A stretch of DNA of 64,000 nt from Sarcocystis neurona (lineage: Eukaryota > Apicomplexa > Conoidasida > Eucoccidiorida > Sarcocystidae), in assembly GCA_000727475.1 (NCBI GenBank), contig KL647314.1, positions 1,456,812 to 1,520,811 on the forward strand, in the 5' to 3' direction. Position numbers and translations under genes: made by a program. The stretch's first letter is position 1, and the number at the start of each line of letters is the position of its first letter. The notes beneath the pieces are model-generated. The model saw nothing but the letters and a program-made list of their open reading frames with translations, did not search any database and had not been told where the DNA came from. Shown piece by piece: positions 1 to 11,100 of the stretch.

Positions 1-2182
1 TACTCATACGCATCCCATGCCGCATCGACGTAGACCTCATGACGCCGTCCGTAGAATCCTGTCGCCAATGCACGAGCAGCTGCTTCCGGTACATACGGCC
101 GCTTCTCAGGGATACCGACGACCTCTGTACTTACTCACCCGTATATCTTCTGACGTACGTGAAATTGAGAGTACTCTCACAAACAGGCCGGTGTTTAAGC
201 GTGAGTAAAGGTATGTGTTTGTGCGCCTGCATTTAGATGATCGTAAGCGTCGGGACTACCCTGCGCATAGATGACGTACACAGCTGCGTGAAAATCCGTC
301 CGCCATCCATGTACATACGCCGCCCTGCAACTCTTCATGTATGCTCCCAAACGCATGCGTTGTTTTTGTGACTGCTTCCACTTCCTTTAAATTCAAGTTG
401 TCCAGTCGTACGCGCGCAAAGTCAGTTTCGATGCGGGAATCAACCTTGTTGAACGGCCAGCCTACTCGTAGACATCGTTGTGCATACGTCGCTGCAGACA
501 CGCGTCTACAATGCGCTTTCCCGGTGCTTGTCGAGTCGTCTCGTCTCTTCGTCGACGTGGACATCTTTCAGCTCGTATTTATCAAATTGCTGCCATCTCC
601 CTCCCTTCGGGAAGTACACAGATGTTGTAAGGAGTGAATTTTCAGAATGAAAGCCGCCGTAGTAGGTCTCTGCCTTTGTGGCCTTCCCGTATACCACCGC
701 ATGCGCATGCTGCGGTGTTAATGGACATCCGGAGTGTTGGTCGGTCGCCTGTACGGACGAAGGAAGAATAAAGGAATGAGCTTCTCTTTCACCAGTAGTT
801 GAAGAGCTTTACTTAATTCTGCTAGGCTGGCGCGAATTTACTTATCGCAGTATTTTACGGCTCGCGACAAACAGCTCATCGATGCAGGCGCTTTGGCTGG
901 TGATAACGAGAGTTCCGCCGTTCACAGGAAAGAAGTGACTCTCGCTGCGCTCCGTCACAAGCGCATCGGACAAGGACGTGTAAGATAACTCTTTTTGTAC
1001 GGCTAAGATTTGATTAGGAGACGAACGAAGGACCAGAAGCGTGAAATATCTTTCTTTGAACGTACATGCATCTCTACATGTCCCAGTTTTCGATCATGTT
1101 GTATCGTAAGAAGCTACTTTTTCGCATAGACATTACGGTTTGTATATATAACCCGTTCATCCTTTTATACGGGAAGGAACCACTTTTAAACGCGGACACG
1201 TGTACGTGTATATCAGGGCCGCTCTTTTCTCAATCATTCCCGGAAAACCCTGCACTCATCCGTATATTCGCATAATTATATTCATATACATGTATGTCCG
1301 TCATTTCATGTATACGTCTCTCTCTATAGACACATATCTGTACACGTACGTGCTTGCATCAGTGCATACGTGTCTGCTTACCTGTTTTTCTTATGACAAT
1401 CATGTTGTCCGTGGCTTTGCTGCGGAATTTAACGTTTTGTCACGCGTCTGTCCGGTATCCCGCGTCATTTTCGTTTCTAAAGGGGAAAACAACCGCCCCT
1501 GCAGCGTGCCGTTCTCCACAAACAGTTCTTCGTCTAGTGCGTCTACTGCACCCGCGCTGTCTCCTCCTTCGTTTCTTTTGTAGGTGGTGCTGTCTCGTCT
1601 CTCCAGACTCACTTTCTGCTTTGTGTCTTCTCGACCTTCATTCTGCTGCATTTCCAGCTGCCGCTGCTGCTCCTTCTCCGCCTGCATACCACTTCTTCTT
1701 GTTCTTCTCTTTAGTGTCCTGCTGCTGAGTGCCTTTCCTGTCTGTTACCACTCTTGGTAGAACTGATTCTTCTTCGATCGCCTCGTCCCGTTCGTCTTGT
1801 TCCTCTCTTCCTCGATCCTTCCTTTCCATTCTTTTTTTCTTCCTCTCCGACCGTTGGGGTCGGCGTCTGCGATAAATGGACGCGTCACAGTAGAACCGGC
1901 AGCTGCACGAGACGACAAGCAACAGCAACAAAGGAGAGGAAGGAATCTCTGTAGCAGCAGCTGCAGCGAGGGCGGCAGCAGACACAGTGGCAGACAGAGC
2001 TCCCCAGCAGCTCCAGCAGCGGCAGCAGCCGCGGTGAAGGACCACCGGCAGAGGCGTGGCGATCCACAGCAGTTAGACCTGCAGCACAAACCGCAGCCTT
2101 GAGCAAGCAGAAAAAACCGGCAGCCGGGGAAGGTCAGAAAATTAGGAAGAGTAGAAAGCAGAAGAAACAGGGAGAACAATTG
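1..2182. other. Region upstream of ELP3, no confident gene
   Basis: No protein family is recognisable on either strand. Positions 1400-1860 are strongly pyrimidine-rich on the plus strand, and CAG-type triplets begin near 1920, so the end of this stretch is probably 5' leader or an unrecognised upstream exon of ELP3. Short minus-strand open frames between 256 and 697 look mildly protein-like but have no clear start or domain. Confidence 0.5.
699..710. promoter_or_regulatory. Palindromic double GCATGC motif
   Basis: The 12 bases GCATGCGCATGC form a perfect palindrome made of two GCATGC boxes. GCATGC/TGCATGC is a known ApiAP2-type promoter element in apicomplexans. It lies about 1.5 kb upstream of the ELP3 start. 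Which gene it serves, if any, is inference. Confidence 0.3.
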
Positions 2183-5100
2183 ATGGAGCGCAATGCTGCA
2201 ACGTACGAGGCAGCCTCTGCAGCAGCAGGGGCTGCAGAAACGATGATACCAGAAAAAGGAGCAGCGGCAGGAGACACAGCGCGAATGACTGCAGCAACTG
2301 CCACCTCAGCAGCGATTCGGCCAGTCGTAGCAGAGCGAACGCTAACAGCAGCACCCTGTCCCCCTTTGCCCAGCGCGGCAGCAGCAGCAGCAGCTTCATC
2401 GGCTGCCGCGTCTCCCGACAGAGCTGCAGCACAGGCACCGCCGACAGCTAACGCAGCAGCAGCAGCAGCGGCGTCACGTTCCCCAGGAGCACCGGCCGAC
2501 TTAGCAGGAGCGCTGTCTCGAGCTGCCGTAGCAGCAACGGCTCCAGGAGTCGCAGCAGCAGAGATAGGAGAAGCGGTCTCCTCTGCAAGAGCAGCAGCCT
2601 TCTGCTCGTCGACGTCGTCCGTGCTCGCCGCAGGGAAAGAGACGCTGTGTCGCGCAGGAGCAGACACCGCCGAAGCATGCGACTGTATGTCGGCGGTTCG
2701 AGACGAGACGGCGGGAGAGACGCGAGCGAGCGAGACAGCAGTGGACAGCGAAGAAAAGAGCGACGCGGCGGCACTGGAGAGTGCAGAGAGCGAGGCGGCT
2801 GTGGAGGATGAGACGATGAACAACCCGGCGGTGGAAAACACGCAGAAAGGAGAAGAGAAGGAAGGGATGGAAGAAGAGTACGTGCCGTCCTTTTTCCCGG
2901 CGACGCGGCCTGGCTTCACGTGTCGTGCGGGCGCAGTGCAGCAGCTGCGAGCAGCGGATTTCTGCGACGAACATCGGGCGCGTCACTTGCTCTCGTTTCA
3001 GCGCAGCATGAAGGACTGGGGAAACTACGACATTCATGGCAAAAATGCGGTGGACGATGAAGTGGCAATTGCCTTTGCAGAGGCGCTTATCGAAAGAAAT
3101 CCGCAGACTCCGAAGGAGTTCGACGATGTATGCAGACAGCTGCGGAAGGTCATGCGCGCGGCTCCCAGCAAACAGCAGATTCTTGCTGCCTACGAACGCC
3201 TCACTGCGACTGCACGACGCGACGGGGGCCTGTCTCGAACTGCCGCAGCCGCGAAGGAGAAGAAGAAGAACCAGCAGCAGGAGCAGGAGGAAGGCGGAAA
3301 GACGACGCAGCAGCAGGGGATGGTGCAGCAGCAACAGCAGGACGGAAAGACCGACGGGGGAAAGCAGCAACAGGAGCAGCAGGAGGGGCCGGAGCACAGG
3401 CAGCAGCAGGCGAAGATACGCAGCAAGACTCAGTCCACTAAGCAAGAACAACAGCAGCAGAATAGTACGCAGGATACGCAGGAGACAGGGCTGCGGTATG
3501 CGGCAGTGCGGCGGGAGAAGCAGCAGGAGCTGCTGCACCAGGAACGGCGACAGGGAACGCAACATGCAGAGGCACTTGATAGGAGTGACCGAGACGGGTG
3601 TGGCGAGACTGCGGTAGAAGCAGCTGCAGCGCCAGCGGGATGGAGAGCAACAGGAGAAGAAGAAGCGGCAGAAGAAGGAGAAGCAACAGCAGCAGCAACA
3701 GGTGTTCGCGAAGGTTTGCGACTGTTGCAGCAACAGCAGCGGCAGGAGGAGAGGCTGCTGCAGGGGAGGGTTGTCGCTGCTGCAGTTCCTGCCGATGAAG
3801 ACTTGTCGCGCGCACGCAACAGCAGCAACCGCATGTGTTGTGAGACTCCCCAGGGCGGCAGCTGTCGCCGGCTGTCGAGCCCCAGGAAGGTGCGCGGAAA
3901 GGGGGAAACAGGAGGAGCGGCAGCAGCCGTCTCGTTCGCGAACGGAGACGAGACAGGAGGACCAGCAGAGGATAGCGGCAGAGAAAAAGAAGCAGGTACA
4001 GTCCCAGGTGGAGTGCTTGTGTGGCCTTTCACCAGTGATGTTGGCTGCGCTGTGTCGCACACGCAGCACCAGCGGCAGCAGCGGCAGTGGCGCACGGGCC
4101 TCGCAGTAGCAGCCGCAGCAACGACTAGGGACAGCAGCAGCGAGCTGCGGCAGCATACAGTAGCAGCAGCAGTTGCACTACAGAGAAGCAGCACCAACAG
4201 CAAGTCGCGAGAGCAAGCGCTACGACCTTCAGCAGCAGTTCGTATAAGTGATCTGGACGAAACGGAGGAGTAGTAGACAGCCGGAGGAGCAGCACCAGTG
4301 GACGAAAACAGAGGAAGAAGAAGAAGGAAGAGCAGCAGGACGTCGTAGTGAAGCACGAGACAACAGCAGCAGCCTCCAGTGGGTGTGTGGGGAAGAAACG
4401 GCAGCGCGAGGTGTGCTGCGTGCGTCTCACAACGTGCTGCAGTCGAAAAAAGGGGATTTCCAGGGAAATTTTCGTTTCTTTCGAATACGTGCCAGTGAAG
4501 TTGTCATTCACACTCAGACACTACCAATACATAACATATATATATATATATATATATATGGACAGGCTCGGCCCGTGCGAATCCACGGCCCGACTCCTCC
4601 TGCGCGCGTATATATATACACTACACGTTTATGACATATATATATATACGTATGCGCCTGCCTGAAAATGCGTGTATATATATATACACGCATTTTCAGA
4701 TAAATACCGGTGTGTGCCTGGTCCATTCCGTCTCGATGCGTGTCATATATATGCGCTGTATGTGTGTGTATTTGAATACGCCTGCCTCCGTCTTTCGTTT
4801 CCTATCTCTCTCTCTATGCACATATATATCTATATGTGTATACTTGTCTTCGTCTCCCGTGGTTGTTTCTCTCTGTATCTCACTGTATATATACGTATAT
4901 GTATGGGTATGCGCACTTAATATAATATACACACGTGTATGTTAATCTTGACTTGTAGGCGCGTAAGTTATGTACATCGAGCGCGCTGTGTCTCGCAGTG
5001 CGCGTCTTCGTTCCTCTGCATTTCCTGGGGCTGGCCTCTCTTCCTGACTTTGCCTGCCGTCTCCTGCGGTCAGCGACATCTTTATTTTGTCGACGCATGG

Positions 5101-8100
5101 GTGGAAGATATAGTCACTGCTAACCAGACCGGCAGCGAGGCCCCAACACAACTGCTGCTGAGTCACGGAGGCCGGTGACTTCGTTCTTGGGAGATTCTTC
5201 TTCCTGGCTTAGCTCCACAAAAGTCGCGTCACGCTTCCGTTTCATCCTCCGTTCGTTTTCTTCGCTTTCCGAGTTCCGTATTTGCTTCATCTTCTTCTTC
5301 CCCGTTCGCCTTCTTCCATGTGTTTTCCTTCATCTTCTGCTTTGTGTCGATGCTCTCGCGACTCTGCGTGCAGGAGGCCGCGGGTCGTCGCAGGAGGCGG
5401 GACGGGAGCAGCAACAGCAAGAGGAGGGGGAGAAGGAAGGTCGCCAGCAGCAGCGGAAGAAGGAGAAAGCAGGCAGCTCGCTTTTGCTCGAGCACTTGTT
5501 GAAACGGAAGGCGACACGAACAAACAGCGGCGTGCTGGTTATCACCGTTCTGACTTCCCCGGGAGCATTTTCCTGCCCACACGACTGCCACTACTGTCCG
5601 AACGAGCCCGGGCAACCACGTTCTTACTTGAGTACGGAGCCGGCAGTTCTGCGGGCGAATCAAAATAAATGGGACGCCGTGCAGCAATTTCATGACCGGG
5701 CAAAAACTCTCAAAAATATCGGCCACACGGTTGACAAAATAGAAGTGCTGGTCCTCGGAGGAACGTGGAGCGGGTATGTCGCTGCCTCACTCGACAGCTC
5801 GTCGTAGCGTCGATCGTCGTCGTCAGGCGTTTCCACCGTTCACGTTTTTCTCGATGTTCGTTGCGTGTTGCCCTGGGGAGGTCACCGTTGGCTTCTCTGC
5901 AGAAAACGGGGACGCAGCAACGGCGCGACACGAGTAAATCGGCCTTTCTTTGTACGTCATCATCGACTTGATGAGGGAAGGTGGAGTGCCACGTGTGGAC
6001 CGTAACGCACTCGGATATCTGCAGGGGAGAGACGTCTGGAAGCGCGTGTGCATGTTTGTGGAAAATCGGGTGTACGTACAGCTGGGCAGTGTATTCGTGG
6101 GGGTGTATGCGGGATTTTGTGTGTCCAGCTGGATCAGTACGTGCGAGTGTGGATCTCCTCAAGTGTATGTACAGCCGGACCCGTGTGTTTATTACACGTT
6201 TGTGTGTAGATCTCCTCAAGTGTGTATGTACAGGTGGATCCATGTGTTCATCACACGTCCGCATGTTGATCTCCTCAAGTGTATGTACACCTGGGTCCAT
6301 CTATTCATACACGTGTATTTATGGATCCACAAGTGTCTTTACAGCTCGTTCAAGTTATTCATATATATTATGTGTGTATACATGGGTACAAGTACATATA
6401 TCTGTGTATGTCTAGAGGTATATTATAGGTGGGAAGGGAATTTACACGCGGTGAATGAATCTCTTGTGTATAAGGATATATATGCTTCTGTAGAGAAGCT
6501 TCCATATGTCTCTGCGCATATGCGTGAAGGTGCTTGTATGTGAAACAGTTTCTTCGGCTCTGCGTCTATATGTACATATGTGCGTATACACAGATATGTG
6601 GACAGCGTTTACTCTCTACACGCATGCCTACACAGATGCCGACTGTCCTGGACAGGCGGGCGTGTGCGCGTGGTCCGCTCTTTACACAGACATACCTGCC
6701 GGCCTCTCTGTGTGGATCAATTTGTCCGTGCCTGTGTTTTCCTGCGTATCCTCGTCCTTCTCCTCTGTTTCACCCCTCTTTTGGGGGAAGTCGTATAATG
6801 TAGTTGTGTACGGTGTCCCGCCGCCTTCTCCGTGCGCGCTTGTGTGTGCATTGCTCTCTTTTATTCTCTCGGCCTTACGTGTAGAGATGCACAGCTTTCT
6901 TTGCTCCATCCGTCTGTCTATGTATGTGTTCGCCACTTTGTCTTCTCGTCGTTTCTTCCCTGGTGAAGTCGCAGCACACTTCTCTTTGCCGCCACGGAAG
7001 TCGCTGGTTTTGCTTTCTGCAGGTACCCACGCGCGTATCAGGAAGAGTTTGTGCGGGACCTGTTCTACGCGGCAAATGTCTTCGACGCTCCGCAGCCCTA
7101 CCGGGAGAGGTGAGACAAAAGAAGTTGGGAGAAATTGTAGCCGTCGCACCTCTGCGCTGGCGTACACAACGTCTGGAGCACGTCCGTTCGGAGAAAGTTG
7201 TGTCTGTGTTCGGAAGCGTCTTTTCCTTCCGTCTCTTCACTTTCTCCCTTATGGAGGGAGACGTGTATCTTCTCACTCTCTCTGTTGCAAGACTCGTCCT
7301 CGGATCCTACCTCACTCTCTTGCGCACGATGTTGATGGATACGTACGTATTTATATATATATGGATATATGTCTGTGCCCCCGGTCTGCGTAGAGAGCAA
7401 ACAAGTCCGCCTGTGCGTTTGTCGGAGTCTTCACGACAGCAGCAGGAGCCGCCTCCGAGCACCCGTGCAGCAGCACGCGCGCAGCAGCAGCCTCGGCGAA
7501 ACGAAGACTGAGGAGAGAACGTTGACTTTTTTTCGCTGCGGCGGCGTCCGCAGGGTGCCACTTCGTTCGAACGGGGAATTTTTCATACGCCTCTGGCTGC
7601 AACGGGACTTCCTTTCTCGTCTTAGTACCTTAATCCTCTTCTAGTGTCGGCATGCGGCTGTGTGTACACGGCTGTGTGTACACGGCTGTGTGTCTGTGTT
7701 CCTCTCCCTGTTTCTCTCCGTGCGCAGACGAAGTGCTGCATTTAGATGTGTGTCTTTCTCTGTGTGTGTCTGTCCGTCTTTCGCCATGTGTGTTTCCGCG
7801 TCGGTCTACGTAGATGTACATACACAGAAAAGCTTCTGCAGGATTTCCAGGCTGACTTGTGCGAGGTGACTTGTAGTTTTGTGCAACCACAGCACACAGC
7901 ACACCGCTAGTTCCACGAATTCATTTCTGATTGTGTTTCCCTTTCCTCGACGTTTCTGGTCGGCAAATTTCAGCAACTTTTCTTTCCTTACTTCTTGTTT
8001 TCACCGCGTCTCCGGTCCTCGCCTCTCCTGCTCTATCGCAGCGCCGCCCTGGCAGGTTTGTTCGTCGCAAGTGTCGCAGGGACGTGCCGGGCTCGCCGAC

Positions 8101-11100
8101 GCGTTTGTGTGTCTCTCTCCGTCCCTTTTCTCGAATGTGTACACAGAGACGTCGCCTGCAAATGCTTTCCGCAGTGATTCTGCAAGTAAATTGTCAGAGA
8201 CGTAGTCATTTTACTTGCGTCGAATAAAGACTGCACATATATATATATATATACATATATGTCGTCTTTTGAAATGAAGGTGCCTTCTAGGGGGACTGTG
8301 TCTCCCTCTATGGGTCTTCTGCGCTTCTCGCTTCCGGAGGCGTGCTACACGTTTGTTCACACACTCATATAAATTCATGTGTGCGGGCATGTGGCTTCGC
8401 TGCTGGGCGTTCTCTACCTCACTTCCAGAAGCGTCTTATCCTGCAAGGATGGGTGCACGCGCCGTCCTACATTCAGAAATATCGTACCGTTTCTTCCTTT
8501 TACCTGTTGAAGTGTCTGTTTTGCACTGCGGAAACTTTCTACTGCCTTAGTTACACCCTCCTCCACGTCATATGGTTCTTCTCTGCATGTACATATATAT
8601 ATATATATACATTTATACACACACAGAGGTTCACAAAGTCTTGTCTGTGTCTGTGTGTGTGTCTCTGTTAGTCAAAATATGACGCTTTCCTCTTTGAAGT
8701 ACCGGCTCAGGCGTAGAGCCGCGGGCATCTATATCTCGTGAATGACAGAGCTGCAGGTGTGGAGCTTTGCACGTGTGTTGACTTCTCTTTTCAGGAGACG
8801 TGTGTGTGTTACTGTTGATTGATGGAGAGATGTGAGTAAATTCGTCTACTCCAAAGTGACGCGTGAATATATATATATATGTATATGTATAGATGTGTGT
8901 GTAACATGAGCGTGTGTACACGTATATACGTATCTAAGTGTCAGTACATGTATGTACATATAAATATATGTATATATGTATGTGTATGTATACGTCTTTC
9001 ACACGGAGAGATGTGGGAGGACTGCTACCGAACTGCTTGTTTTCTAGGTTGTCGCTTGAAGAAGAACAGAAGATGAATGAGACAGCGGAGTGCCGAGTCA
9101 TCGGATTGACGCTGGTGAGGCTTCTTCACCGTTGCCGTGGTCGTCCTCGGGTACCGCCCCACTCTTTTGCATATGATATCGATGGATACGTTCATTTTGT
9201 GTACACATCTCTCTGCGGCAATTTCGTCCCTTCTTCTTAGCCGTCATTTTCTCCGCCTCTTCTTCTTAGCCATCACGGTCTCCTTTTTCTTCAATTTGTC
9301 TTCTTCTTCGTCACTTCCTCGCGCGTGCTGGCGGGGTGTATGTACACCAGGGGACACGTGTGTAGGTGTATCGATTTGTGGCATGTCTACGTATTTACGC
9401 GACTTGAGTGGTACGGTTTACACGCAGTAGGTACGCGTACACGCTAAACACTTCACATATACGTGTCTCTCTGTATCTTGATAATTTGTGGAAATTCCTG
9501 ATTGAATCACTTCCTCTTTGTTGCCAGAGCTGCCGTCTTCGGACGATGTGATTTGCCTACCCCGTCGGACCTCCAGAGCTGAGTGCAGCTCTGCATCCGT
9601 GGGCTTTCTCATGTAATTCTCGAAGTTCTTTTCTCAGATGTTACTGCATGCGCGAGGAGGAGCTCTTCCTGTCTGCTGCTGCACGTGCATAGACAACCGC
9701 AGCAGCGTCACAGCAGTGCCCGTTGTCTGTGTATCGTAGCTGTCTGTTGTTCGTTCACACACGTGTAGTAGTTGTATCACTTCCCTACGTATTTTTACGT
9801 GTGTCGCCGAGTTGACGGATGTTACGCTGGACGTATGTGATGTCAACGTGTGTGTCCCTCGGTTCCTCTCTCTACACGACCCCGTAACGAGCAAATTTCT
9901 CTGCACATATACACAGATATTAATTATTCTTTTTTGCTACTGGACCCGTTCCTCTGCCTTGTGTCAGCGTGTCCTTAAATTGTATATGCACGCAGGTATA
10001 TCTGTACTTATATTGTATATATGTGTCTGTAGCTACGTATAATTTGCATGTATATCGATAATTACCCGCATGCTGCCCATGTGTGCCTGTGTGATAGTAC
10101 GCACGTGGTCCACGCTGTGAAAGGGTTTGTGGCCAGTTTCTGGCCGCCGAAGAAGTCTGTGCAGGAAAAGGCCGAACCGGCAGAGAAGGGGCAGCAGCAG
10201 CGTCGAACTTTGCTAGCTGTACTGCAGGAGGAAGCACCGACTGTATATATACACGCCGAGGGCTGCAGTGTTGTAGCGGCAGCTGTTGTTGTAGGGAGAT
10301 GGACGACCGCTGCGGCCCCTCTTTCGTAGCTGCTGCTGCATCGCTTCTGGACGGTCCACGTTGTCGATGTCTGCTTTTGGCTTTGAGAAGGATTGCTACT
10401 GCTGCCGCTAAACCTGCGCACAACTACCATGCAAGAGACTGGCGTAGATGCTTCCATCTGCGGTTGCTGCTGCTGCTGTCGCTGCTCTTGCTGGGGTGCT
10501 GCGCCGTCTGTCGCTCGGCTGAGGCTTGGAGTGCACCGCACTCCTCCTGCTTTTTTCGCCGGTGCTGCTGCGGTTGCTCGAGCTGCGATGTTGTGCCTGT
10601 AGGTGTTTCTCCTGCTGTTGCTGCTGCACCTGCTGGAAGGCCGGTGTTGCTGCTGCTGTTCGAGTTGCAGCTGACGGTAGGAGCAAGCCTGCCACGTGTC
10701 GTTCTCCACACAGCTCTGTAGATACCGCAGCGTACTGGTGCGTTGTTTATTTCGTCTCCGCTTTTCGTCTCCGTATTCGTTCGTTCGTGTCCCCTTCGTC
10801 TTCCCTTTTTCGCTCGTGCTTGTTGTCTCGAGTTTCAGTCTCTTTTCCCCCTCTCTCTGGGGCCCTCCTTTTCCTCTTCTTTTCCTTTGTTTCCTTCGTC
10901 GTTTTCTTCTGTTCTACCTTCCCTTCAAGTGTCCTGCATGTTCTGTATTGGCGCTGCAGGAGACAAGGCCGGACTTCATCAATGCCGGAGAGCTGAAGAA
11001 GCTGCGGCGCTTCGGTTGCACTCGCGTACAGTTGGGGATTCAACACGTCTCAGACGAAATTTTAAAGTATATCAACCGAGGCTGCCAGAGACGAGACGCG

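Larger units (their letters stand above)
2183..3701 (+). other. ELP3: ELP3 exon 1: homopolymer-rich N-terminus with conserved block
   Basis: The frame is open from 2099 to 4273; 2183 is its first ATG. The first ~180 residues are mostly Ala with Ser and Thr. Then 2903-3205 encodes a conserved block starting [10 protein letters not shown] and containing [17 protein letters not shown] and [14 protein letters not shown], as expected before the Elp3 radical SAM domain. After that the frame is Gln/Glu-rich. I end the exon at 3701 because GT at 3702 gives phase 1, which matches the acceptor before 5374. Other donors up to 4273 cannot be excluded. Confidence 0.55.

Noticed and set aside
256..697. Overlapping minus-strand frames upstream of ELP3, one containing LLTTSVYFPKGGRWQQFDKY
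   Set aside because: No ATG opens the better frame, no family is recognisable and no clear splice pair links the two.
2501..4356. Long minus-strand frames of 551 and 308 codons opposite ELP3 exon 1
   Set aside because: They are Leu/Cys/Ala-rich shadows of CAG repeats; the plus strand carries the conserved Elp3 block.
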